Positions 32,166 to 39,657 of a DNA stretch of 64,000 bases are shown here, piece by piece. The position numbers and the translations under genes were made by a program. The DNA lies in NCBI RefSeq assembly GCF_010131535.1, contig NZ_WUBS01000010.1, positions 1 to 64,000 on the forward strand. The letters run 5' to 3'. The notes beneath the pieces were generated by a model. It searched no databases and was not told where the DNA came from. It saw only the letters and a list, made by a program, of their open reading frames with translations. How positions within the stretch are numbered: the first letter of the stretch is position 1; each line of letters begins with the position of its first letter. This DNA is from Acerihabitans arboris (GTDB lineage: Bacteria; Pseudomonadota; Gammaproteobacteria; Enterobacterales; Enterobacteriaceae).

Positions 32166-33524
32166 ATGAAAAGAAGTCAGCAGCAGATAGCGGAAATTGC
32201 CCAGCAGTTAAAGCAAAAAGGGGTGGAATATTGCATGGGCGCCTATGTGGATATCCACGGCGTGCCCAAGGGCAAGGTGGTGCCGATTGGCCATTTCAGC
32301 CAGATGGCGGCCGGATCGGAGCGCTATACCGGCTATGCGCTGGACGGGCTCGGCCAATTGCCCAATGAGGATGAGCTGACCTCCATACCGGATCTGGACC
32401 ATATTATCCAGCTGCCCTGGGAGCCGAAAATTGCCTGGATGCCGGCGGACAACGCGTTTAAAGGCGAACCCTACGCGCTCAATACCCGGGTGGCGTTGAA
32501 AAATGTGCTGGCGCAGGCCGGGGAGATGGGGTTTGGTTTTAACCTGGGCATCGAATGCGAGATTTATTTGCTCAAGCGCGATGAGGACGGCGGCCTGTCG
32601 GTGCCGGAAAAAGATAATAAATTAAACAAGCCCTGCTACGATCTGCGCGGATTTGTCGACCAGTTCGCCTGGCTGGATAAGGTCTCCGGCACCATTAACG
32701 ATTTGGGCTGGGATCTCTACTCCCTGGATCATGAAGACGGCAATTCCCAGTATGAATTTGATTTTAACTATGCCGATGCGCTGACCAGCTGCGACCGGTT
32801 TATCTTTTTCCGCTTTATGGCCAAACATTATGCCAAGGAGCTGGGCCTGGTGGCCACCATGATGCCGAAACCCTTTGCCAATAAAACCGGCACCGGCGCG
32901 CATTTTAATATGTCGCTCTACGATATCAACAACGGCGACAATATTTTTGCCAGCAAAGATGACCCGCGCGGGCTGGGCCTGTCCGATACCGGCTACTATT
33001 TTATCGGTGGACTGCTCAAGCACGGCCGGGCGCTGTGCGCGGCCTTTGCCCCGACGGTCAACAGCTATAAACGGCTGGTGCGCCAGGGGGCGATGAACTA
33101 TTTCTCCTGGGCGCCGGTGTTTAATTCCTACGGTTCCAATAACCGCACCAACTCGGTCCGGGTGCCCGCCGGCGGCGGCCGCTGCGAATCGCGCAACGCG
33201 GACGGCGCGGTCAATCCTTATCTGGCGGCCACCCTGGCGCTGGCGGCGGGCCTGGAAGGGATCCGTGAAAAAATCGACCCGCGCGAGCCTAACGAGGACA
33301 ACCTGTATTCCATCAGTGAGCAGGAGCGCCGGTCGCGGGGCATCGATTTCCTGCCGCAGAACCTGCTGGAGGCGGTGGAGGCGTTTGCCGCCGATCCTTT
33401 TATCGAAGCCACCCTCGGCACCGCGCTGCGCGATGAATTCGTAAAATATAAAACCCAGGAATGGAACAGTTACCATCTCCATGTCAGCCAGTGGGAAATC
33501 GATCAATACAGCACGATATTCTGA
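32166..33524 (+). CDS. Glutamine synthetase-like gamma-glutamyl ligase (GlnT/GmaS type)
   Basis: 452 residues with glutamine synthetase catalytic segments: the metal-binding [27 protein letters not shown] for ATP, and [18 protein letters not shown] followed by AVNPYLA. The opening [15 protein letters not shown] and GYALDGLGQ are characteristic of type III GlnT and gamma-glutamylmethylamide synthetase. Such enzymes join glutamate to ammonia or to a small amine. Next to a Rieske oxygenase it may capture an amine freed by dealkylation. Ammonia assimilation is the alternative. Confidence 0.85.
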   Translation: MKRSQQQIAEIAQQLKQKGVEYCMGAYVDIHGVPKGKVVPIGHFSQMAAGSERYTGYALDGLGQLPNEDELTSIPDLDHIIQLPWEPKIAWMPADNAFKGEPYALNTRVALKNVLAQAGEMGFGFNLGIECEIYLLKRDEDGGLSVPEKDNKLNKPCYDLRGFVDQFAWLDKVSGTINDLGWDLYSLDHEDGNSQYEFDFNYADALTSCDRFIFFRFMAKHYAKELGLVATMMPKPFANKTGTGAHFNMSLYDINNGDNIFASKDDPRGLGLSDTGYYFIGGLLKHGRALCAAFAPTVNSYKRLVRQGAMNYFSWAPVFNSYGSNNRTNSVRVPAGGGRCESRNADGAVNPYLAATLALAAGLEGIREKIDPREPNEDNLYSISEQERRSRGIDFLPQNLLEAVEAFAADPFIEATLGTALRDEFVKYKTQEWNSYHLHVSQWEIDQYSTIF

Positions 33525-33612
33525 GGCGGGGCGTGAATGCCCGTTTCGGGATACCGTTAAACCACGCGACGGCGGGCGTTCCGCCGTCGCGATGCCGGCA
33601 GGACGGCGATTT

Positions 33613-34710
33613 ATGGACGCATCACAGCACTTTTTTAACGTCAGGGTGGTGAATAAAATCCATCGGGGCACCGGGGTGGTTTTTCTCACCCTGGCCCGTC
33701 CCGACGGCTCCGCGCTGCCGTCGTTTAGCGCCGGGGCGCATATCCAGCTGCGCTTGCCCGACGGGCTTATCCGGCAGTACTCGTTATGCGGCGATGCCGC
33801 GCGGCAGGATAGTTACCGGCTGGCGATTTTGGCGACCCATCGCTCCCGGGGCGGCGGCGGCTATATCCGCGACGGGCTGCGGGCGGGGGACCTGCTGGAG
33901 ATATCCGCGCCGCGCAATGACTTCCCGCTGGCGGATCGGCCCGGCGCGTCGCTGCTGCTGGCGGGCGGCATCGGCATCACGCCCCTGCTGTCGATGGCGC
34001 TGGCGCTTAAGGCGCGGGGACGGGAGTTCCAACTGCATTATTTCGGCAGGGCCGACACCTTAAGCGCGTTTGCGCAGCAGCCGGAATATCGGGCGCTTGC
34101 GGAAAATATTACCGCTCATTGCCGGGTGGTGGGCAGTGGCGCGCCGCCGGCGGGCGAGGCGGTGTCCGCGCCGGATGATATCGCAGTGGCCGCCGCCGGC
34201 ATGCCGGCCCAGGGTCTTTCCCCGGCCGGTGGGGCATCGCCAGCCGCCTGCGGCGAGGATGGGCAGGCTGCCTTGCTAGCCCGGTTACTGGCCGACTGGC
34301 AACGGCGGCACGGCGGTTTCAGCCTGTATTACTGCGGTTCGCTGGCGTTTATGCAAAGCGTGCGCGATCGTTGCGAGGCGGCGGGAATGCCGGCGGAGGA
34401 CTGCCATTATGAGTGCTTTACCCCGCCGGAGGTGCGTGACGAGTCGGTGTTTGACGTCGAGATTTTCAGTACCGGCGACATTATCCCGATTCCCGCCAAT
34501 CTGAGCATCGCCGACGCGCTTAACCAGGCCGGGGTCGAGGTGGAAATATCCTGCGGCCTGGGCATCTGCGGCACCTGCCTGGCCGGGGTGAAGGCCGGCA
34601 TACCGGATCACCGGGACGAGTACCTGAGCCCGGCGGAGAAGGACGCCAACACGAAAATCCTGCTCTGCTGTTCGCGCGCGCGGTCGGCACGATTAGTGAT
34701 TGATCTATAA
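33613..34710 (+). CDS. FNR-type oxygenase reductase with C-terminal 2Fe-2S domain
   Basis: The electron-transfer partner for the Rieske oxygenase. The order is a flavin domain (IRQYSLCGDA), an NAD(P)H domain (LLLAGGIGITPLLSMA) and a plant-type ferredoxin domain with CGLGICGTC and a later Cys (ILLCCS). This is the phthalate dioxygenase reductase/VanB layout. Length is 365 residues from the ATG at 33613, with AGGA upstream; a longer upstream frame overlapping the ligase gene was rejected. An Ala/Gly/Pro-rich insert of about 45 residues (about 175-220) interrupts the NAD domain. Confidence 0.88.
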   Translation: MDASQHFFNVRVVNKIHRGTGVVFLTLARPDGSALPSFSAGAHIQLRLPDGLIRQYSLCGDAARQDSYRLAILATHRSRGGGGYIRDGLRAGDLLEISAPRNDFPLADRPGASLLLAGGIGITPLLSMALALKARGREFQLHYFGRADTLSAFAQQPEYRALAENITAHCRVVGSGAPPAGEAVSAPDDIAVAAAGMPAQGLSPAGGASPAACGEDGQAALLARLLADWQRRHGGFSLYYCGSLAFMQSVRDRCEAAGMPAEDCHYECFTPPEVRDESVFDVEIFSTGDIIPIPANLSIADALNQAGVEVEISCGLGICGTCLAGVKAGIPDHRDEYLSPAEKDANTKILLCCSRARSARLVIDL

Positions 34711-34731
34711 ATTTACCTGAGGAGTCAAGCT

Positions 34732-35157
34732 ATGTCCGTTGCACCTTTTCATCTGGCAATACCCGTTTACGACCTGAGCGCCGCGCGCCATTTTTATGGT
34801 GCTATCTTTGGCCTGGAAGAGGGCCGCAGCAGCGAACAGTGGGTGGATTTCAACTTTTTCGGCCACCAGTTGGTGATCCACGAGCATCCTAAAACCCCAA
34901 GCCAGCAGCGCGCGCACACCAATCCGGTGGACGGCCACGATGTGCCGGTGCCGCATTTTGGCGTGGTGCTGTCCTGGGACGACTGGGAGGCGCTGGCGGC
35001 CAGGCTGACTGCCCAAGGCACGGCCTTTGTGATCGAACCCTATATCCGGTTCAAGGGGCAAATCGGCGAGCAGGCGACGATGTTCTTGCTCGACCCCTGC
35101 CAGAACGCCCTGGAGTTCAAGGCGTTCAAGGATATCGGCCAGCTGTTCGCCCACTGA
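34732..35157 (+). CDS. VOC (glyoxalase/extradiol dioxygenase-like) family protein
   Basis: 141 residues of the vicinal-oxygen-chelate fold: [18 protein letters not shown] opens it with a metal His, [12 protein letters not shown] sits in the middle, and [16 protein letters not shown] closes it with the Glu ligand. Members are lyases, isomerases or dioxygenases, so its reaction cannot be told. It is the last gene of the operon that begins at 27847. Confidence 0.85.
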   Translation: MSVAPFHLAIPVYDLSAARHFYGAIFGLEEGRSSEQWVDFNFFGHQLVIHEHPKTPSQQRAHTNPVDGHDVPVPHFGVVLSWDDWEALAARLTAQGTAFVIEPYIRFKGQIGEQATMFLLDPCQNALEFKAFKDIGQLFAH

Positions 35158-35297
35158 TGTCCGCCATGGCAATCCCCCGGGCGGCTGTTAGCCCGCGATG
35201 TCAGCGCGCGGCTTAACGATGGCGGGCAGGCTGGTGCCGGCTTATGGCCGGCGCGACGGCGTTCTTTACTAACCGGGTTGTCCCCGCGCCGCCGGGC

Positions 35298-35933
35298 TTA
35301 TTTGGCCTTGACGTCCAGATGCTCGAAGACAAATTCCCGCATGCAGTTAATGGCATGCTTATATTTGAATTTGGGGAACATGACGGTGCGAAATAATACG
35401 CCGTCGAGAAAGGTGGAGATAAACATCGCCATATCCACCGGATTGACCTCGCGGAATACGCCGGCGCTGATGCCGTCCTTGAGGGTGTTTTTCAGGACCA
35501 CGGATTCTTTTTCGTAGAATTTCTTGATGGCTTTGTCGATATCGGGCGTGCGTCCATTGGTGCCGGCGTAATCAAGGCTGATCTTGGCCAATTTCTGCAG
35601 CAGGTAAAACTGCAATATATGGATTTGGATCCACAAAAACAGCACGTCCCTGGGATTGGCCGCGTTCATTTTGATGGAATCAAATTGCTCGAAGGCTTTT
35701 TCCACCGTGGATTCGATGACTTTAAGAAATAAATTTTCCTTGGAGCCAAAATAATAATATATCAGCGCGGAGTTGAGTCCGGTCGCCTCGGCGATATCCT
35801 TGATCCTGACCGAGGAGTAATTCTGTTTGGCGAACAGTTCCAGCGCTGAATCCTGCAGGGTATTGGCCACGTCGCTTTGCAGGTTTTTACCGCTTTTAAC
35901 CGTGATCTTTTCTTTTACGTCATTGGTTTTCAT
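35298..35933 (-). CDS. TetR-family transcriptional regulator
   Basis: 211 residues. The N-terminal helix-turn-helix is clear (DSALELFAKQNYSSVRIKDI, then a YYYFGSKENLF recognition segment), followed by an all-helical ligand-binding domain that is not conserved enough to name a ligand. It is divergent from the hydrolase gene at 36093; operator site 3 lies between them. It is the only regulator in the 23-38 kb region, so it is the natural candidate to bind all four palindromes, probably as a repressor relieved by the substrate or a product. Confidence 0.9.
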   Translation of the reverse strand: MKTNDVKEKITVKSGKNLQSDVANTLQDSALELFAKQNYSSVRIKDIAEATGLNSALIYYYFGSKENLFLKVIESTVEKAFEQFDSIKMNAANPRDVLFLWIQIHILQFYLLQKLAKISLDYAGTNGRTPDIDKAIKKFYEKESVVLKNTLKDGISAGVFREVNPVDMAMFISTFLDGVLFRTVMFPKFKYKHAINCMREFVFEHLDVKAK

Positions 35934-36006
35934 ACAGTGCGTCCGGGCAACCCTGGCCTAAGAATCAGGTTATTTCAGCATGGGGATAATCTGGTTTATA
36001 CAGTAA

Positions 36007-36036
36007 ATACTATCACAGGCGGGAAATCAGCAACAA
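36007..36036 (-). promoter_or_regulatory. Candidate promoter of the TetR gene
   Basis: On the minus strand TTGTTG (36031-36036), 18-base spacer, TAGTAT (36007-36012). The -35 abuts operator site 3, so the regulator could control its own gene. Confidence 0.5.
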
Positions 36037-36037
36037 G

Positions 36038-36067
36038 TTAACTAGCTGATTAATTAACATCTATAAT
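36038..36067 (+). promoter_or_regulatory. Operator site 3 and hydrolase promoter
   Basis: The operator is TTAACTAG-CTGA-TTAATTAA (36038-36057): one perfect half-site and one with two mismatches. A promoter with -35 TTAACT (36038-36043), an 18-base spacer and a perfect -10 TATAAT (36062-36067) places the operator between and over its elements, the classic arrangement for TetR repression. Confidence 0.72.
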
Positions 36068-36092
36068 ATCGGCCACGTAGCCGGGGGAAGCC

Positions 36093-37106
36093 ATGCCAGA
36101 TTACCACTCCTATGACCTGGGCTCGTTCGCGCTGGAATCCGGCGAGACGCTCCATGACGCCATGCTCACCTATGAAACCCACGGCCGGCTTAACCAGCAG
36201 CGGGATAACGCCGTGCTGCTGCCGTCATGGTATACCGGCACCCATCGATCCTATCGGCCGGCGATCGGCACGGGCCGCGCGCTGGATCCGGCGCGCCACT
36301 TTATTATTGCCGTGAATATGTTCGGCAACGGCGTCTCCACCTCGCCCAGTAATTCGCGCCGCCAGGCCGGGCCGCGGTTTCCGGCGGTAACGGTGGGGGA
36401 CAATGTTCGGGCGCAGCACCGGTTGGTGACGGATCATCTTGGCATCGGACGCCTGGCGCTGGTGTGCGGCTGGTCGATGGGGGCGATGCAGGCCTGGCAA
36501 TGGGCGGCGGCCTATCCGGCGGCGGTGCGGACGCTATTGCCGATTTGCGGCAGCGCCCGCTGCTGGCCGCTGAACGATGTGTTCCTGGAAGGGGTCAAGG
36601 CGGCGCTGCGGGCGGATCCGGCGTTCAATAATGGTCATTATACCGAGCCGCCGCTGGCCGGATTGGCCGCGTTCGGCCGGGTGTATGCCGGCTGGGCCTA
36701 TTCCGCCGCATTCTATCGCGACGAGCTGTACCAGGGGCTTCATTTCCCTACGCGCGAGGATCTGCTGCGGGACTGGGAGCGCGATCATCAGCGGTGGGAT
36801 GCCAACGATCTGTTATGCATGCTGCGCGCCTGGCAGCAGGCCGACGCCGGGCTGGCGCCGGGATATGGCGGCAGCCTGGAAGCGGCGCTGGCGGCCATTA
36901 CCGCCGAAACCATCGTCATGCCCTGCAATACCGACCAGTATTTTACCCAGGAGGAAGCGTTCAAGGAATTTTTAGGGCTGAAACGGGCCCAGTGGCGGCC
37001 GATCTTGTCTCCCTACGGCCACTGCGCCGGCGCGCCGGGCCGTTTCGCCGCGGAAACCGCCTTTATCGAACAGGCGATACGCGAACTGCTGGCCGGTGAA
37101 AAGTAA
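36093..37106 (+). CDS. Alpha/beta hydrolase of the MetX (homoserine O-acetyltransferase-like) family
   Basis: 337 residues. The nucleophile elbow is GWSMGAMQAWQWAAAYP and the catalytic His lies in SPYGHCAGAPG near the C-terminus. FIIAVNMFGNGVSTSPSN is a MetX-family segment. Homologues away from methionine genes often act as esterases or amidases, so a hydrolytic role fits. Single gene behind operator site 3, divergent from the TetR gene. Confidence 0.84.
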   Translation: MPDYHSYDLGSFALESGETLHDAMLTYETHGRLNQQRDNAVLLPSWYTGTHRSYRPAIGTGRALDPARHFIIAVNMFGNGVSTSPSNSRRQAGPRFPAVTVGDNVRAQHRLVTDHLGIGRLALVCGWSMGAMQAWQWAAAYPAAVRTLLPICGSARCWPLNDVFLEGVKAALRADPAFNNGHYTEPPLAGLAAFGRVYAGWAYSAAFYRDELYQGLHFPTREDLLRDWERDHQRWDANDLLCMLRAWQQADAGLAPGYGGSLEAALAAITAETIVMPCNTDQYFTQEEAFKEFLGLKRAQWRPILSPYGHCAGAPGRFAAETAFIEQAIRELLAGEK

Positions 37107-37226
37107 GGCGCGCATTAGGGCGGCGCGGCGCGCAAAGAAATGGCGGCCTGGTCTGAACGATGGGCGGCTAGCCGCTGAAAGGTGTTCGCAGGGGTACCGT
37201 TCGCGCCGCCGCCCGGCACCCGGGGG

Positions 37227-37652
37227 TTACTCGATAATTTCCAGTTCCACCACGCGCCCCTGGTCAAACCAGGTTTCCAGACCGGTAACTCGCAGTTGCA
37301 AGTCTCCTTCGATCACTTCGCCGATATAAGATATGGGTAACGGCTCTTCGGCGGTGTCGTCGCCATACACCACGCAAAATTGCTGGCGCGGGCTGTAAAA
37401 ACACACCGACCCGGTAACCTTGCCGTATTTTTCCCGCCGCATCTTGCCGACTTCTTCGGTTTTGAATTTGTTTTCCCACGGGGCCACGATAGGCATGGTA
37501 AAAAACACCATGTCGCCGATTAATTTGCCGTGCTGCAATACGCTTTTCATCGGCAATTTGGCCCGCAGTTCCTTGACCAGGTTGGGTACTTTATCTTCCC
37601 ATACCTCGATAATGCAAATAGGTTCGTCCGCAACGTTCATTCTGAGTTTCAT
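37227..37652 (-). CDS. DUF3830 family protein (cyclophilin-like fold)
   Basis: 141 residues. SVLQHGKLIGDMVFFTMPIV, then FYSPRQQFCVVYGD and a C-terminal strand-rich part are typical of DUF3830. From memory, the cyclophilin-like fold of this family is that of the N-terminal domain of mikimopine/cucumopine synthases, enzymes that condense histidine with 2-oxoglutarate. It lies 42 bases after the gene at 37695, on the same strand, and both follow operator site 4. It converges with the hydrolase gene. Confidence 0.75.
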   Translation of the reverse strand: MKLRMNVADEPICIIEVWEDKVPNLVKELRAKLPMKSVLQHGKLIGDMVFFTMPIVAPWENKFKTEEVGKMRREKYGKVTGSVCFYSPRQQFCVVYGDDTAEEPLPISYIGEVIEGDLQLRVTGLETWFDQGRVVELEIIE

Positions 37653-37694
37653 TCTGGCACCTGATGGTAACGTAAAAGGAAATAAGGGAAAGGG

Positions 37695-38171
37695 TCAGGC
37701 CGGTTTAACCCGGCGGAAGCCGTCGCCAAGGCCCCATGGCAGAATAAAATCAACCCACATGTGCAGACGGTTGGCGTATGACAGCGCCGCGTGGGACAGC
37801 CGGCACAGGTCATGCAGGGTAGTGCATTGGCAGGCGGTATCCACATACAGATGGATCATGGCCGCGGCGTGGGGCAGGCTGACAAAGTCGAAAAAATCCG
37901 CTTTATAACCGATAATTTCCTTGATGATCGATTGCAGCGTGGGTAAATCGGCATCGGTATCTTCCGCCACGCGGATCAGCCCCCACAGCATTTCATCGGC
38001 CATGGTGCGCGCTTCGCCTTCGGCAAAGATGATGGTGCTAAGATATTGCCCGCGCGCGCCGGTGCCGCGTGGCACGATACCGTTGCCCAAATCCCGTACT
38101 TCGTCCGGCTGCTCGAACCATATTTTTTCGCGCTCCTGTTCGAAACGCGCTATCACTTCGTCCACGGTCAT
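37695..38171 (-). CDS. Helical protein, possible cucumopine-synthase-type C-terminal bundle
   Basis: 158 residues, mostly predicted helix, no signal peptide or membrane segment. EQEREKIWFEQPDEVRDLGN, RGTGARGQYLST, ARTMADEMLWGLI and YVDTACQCTTLHDLCRL are the most distinctive stretches. I believe it corresponds to the helical domain that follows the DUF3830-like domain in cucumopine synthases; this is recall, not a search. The pairing with a DUF3830 gene supports it. Together they could be a split, two-subunit version of such an enzyme. Confidence 0.55.
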   Translation of the reverse strand: MTVDEVIARFEQEREKIWFEQPDEVRDLGNGIVPRGTGARGQYLSTIIFAEGEARTMADEMLWGLIRVAEDTDADLPTLQSIIKEIIGYKADFFDFVSLPHAAAMIHLYVDTACQCTTLHDLCRLSHAALSYANRLHMWVDFILPWGLGDGFRRVKPA

Positions 38172-38212
38172 GTCGTTACTCTCCGGTTGGCTTGATTAGC
38201 TCTGAAAGCTTA

Positions 38213-38232
38213 TTAATTAATTAACTAATTAA
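38213..38232. promoter_or_regulatory. Operator site 4 of the TetR-linked regulon
   Basis: TTAATTAA-TTAA-CTAATTAA, one mismatch to the common form. The symmetry extends to perfect 12-bp arms GCTTATTAATTA / TAATTAATAAGC (38208-38237). It lies 41 bases upstream of the start at 38171. Confidence 0.8.
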
Positions 38233-38237
38233 TAAGC

Positions 38238-38517
38238 AAGTAATATGCCAACGAAGAGAGGCGCTATGGGCCTATATAAATCAAAGGGTTAATATTGCCG
38301 TTTGTTTATCACCGCATCACGGCGAACCACACGTACGTTAACAGTGCGTCCGTTGCACCACGATCGGCGCGCGGCTTATGACGCCGGCGCATAGTGACCC
38401 AGGCCCGGCAGTCGTTCACTCAGCTCCCCAGGCGCCCGGACGCGGACGCATCCACCGCGTGCGGCATCACGCCCGCGCGCCGAAGGGAATCGCCGATTTT
38501 ACCGCCGCGGTCCACGC
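38238..38517. other. Non-coding stretch between operator 4 and the AroE-like gene
   Basis: No supported gene. The part next to the operator is AT-rich and should hold the promoter read leftward; I could not pick -35/-10 elements with confidence. The part next to 38517 is GC-rich without a clear terminator. Confidence 0.4.
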
Positions 38518-39330
38518 TTAGCCGCGGGCGTGGGCGGCGGCGCGCTCCACCAGGTCGTCGTCGGGACGTACGCCGGTATACAGCACGAACTGTTCCAGCG
38601 CCTGGATGGCAATCACTTCGGCACCGGTAATCACGGCTTTGTCATGCAGGCGCGCGTATTGGATCAACGGCGTTTCCGCCGGCAGCGCCACTACGTCGAA
38701 TACCCGGTCGGCCCGTTCAATACACCGTTCGCTGAACGACAGTTCTTCAGCCCCCGGCCCTCCCGCCATGCCCACCGGTGTGACGTTAATCAGCAGCGCG
38801 GCGTCCAGCCCGGTTTCATCCGCCTGCCAGCGGTAGCCATACAGATCGGCCAGCCGCCGGCCGGTTTTTTCGTTGCGGGCAATAATCATCCCCTGGCGAA
38901 ACCCGGCGTTGTGCAGCGCGCCGGCCACGGCCTTGGCCATGCCGCCGCTGCCGCGCAGGGCAAAGACGGTGTCCGGGCCGACCTGATGCTTGGCCAGCAG
39001 GCGCTCAATGGCAATGTAATCGGTGTTATAGGCCTTCAGGCGGCCGTCGGTATTGACGATGGTATTCACCGACTCGATGGCGCGCGCCGAACGGTCAAGC
39101 TCGTCCAGGTAGGGGATGCAATCTTCCTTGAACGGCATCGACACCGCGCAGCCGCGGATGCCCAGCGCCCTGACGCCGCCGATGGCGGCGGCCAGATCGC
39201 CGGTGGTAAAGGCTTTGTAGATATAGTTCAGGTCCAGCTTTTCGTAGAGATAGTTATGAAAACGCGTGCCGAAATTGCCGGGACGGGCGGCCAGCGACAT
39301 GCATAACAAAGTATCTTTATTGATATTCAT
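38518..39330 (-). CDS. Shikimate dehydrogenase-like protein (AroE-like, HI0607 type)
   Basis: An NADP-dependent oxidoreductase of about 270 residues. CAVSMPFKEDCIPYLDE and ESVNTIVNTDGRLKAYNTDY form the substrate side (Lys and Asp of the catalytic pair), and ALRGSGGMAKAVAGALH is the nucleotide-binding turn. The match is to the AroE-like branch typified by Haemophilus HI0607, which has low or unproven shikimate activity, rather than to AroE or YdiB. ATG at 39330 or 39333; AGGA lies 7 bases before the former. No operator motif is next to it, so membership in the adjacent regulon is doubtful. Confidence 0.85.
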   Translation of the reverse strand: MNINKDTLLCMSLAARPGNFGTRFHNYLYEKLDLNYIYKAFTTGDLAAAIGGVRALGIRGCAVSMPFKEDCIPYLDELDRSARAIESVNTIVNTDGRLKAYNTDYIAIERLLAKHQVGPDTVFALRGSGGMAKAVAGALHNAGFRQGMIIARNEKTGRRLADLYGYRWQADETGLDAALLINVTPVGMAGGPGAEELSFSERCIERADRVFDVVALPAETPLIQYARLHDKAVITGAEVIAIQALEQFVLYTGVRPDDDLVERAAAHARG

Positions 39331-39657
39331 CATAGGTTCCTGTTTGCCCTGCGTCGTAAAAAATGCCGTTACGCTATTGATCAAGAATATCACATCATCG
39401 CGCCGCCGGCAGGAGGCCGGCGGACCGCAGCGTTCCCGGCGCTAAAACATTACCAACGCTTATGGCATAACCGCAAACCGGTACTACACTGCAATAAGGC
39501 GTGTCGTACCACCCCTATTTCCCCGGCCGTTGTGCCGTTTACCCCCATGCCCCGATGGGCAGGATCGTGGTTATTCACCGGATGCCGGCCGCTGCGCGGG
39601 CAACGGGCGGCGTCTTGATTGGATGGACTAAAAAAATATGCGCAGGAGACGAATTTG
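39331..39657. other. Divergent spacer between the AroE-like gene and glgX
   Basis: A 327-base region without a convincing gene. It must hold two divergent promoters. No strong operator symmetry was seen. Confidence 0.4.

Noticed and set aside
32622..33689. 355-codon frame antisense to the GlnT-like ligase gene
   Set aside because: The ligase on the other strand has all glutamine synthetase motifs; the antisense frame has none.
38518..39330. AroE-like gene as part of the TetR regulon
   Set aside because: It lies upstream of operator 4 rather than behind it, and has no operator motif at its own start.
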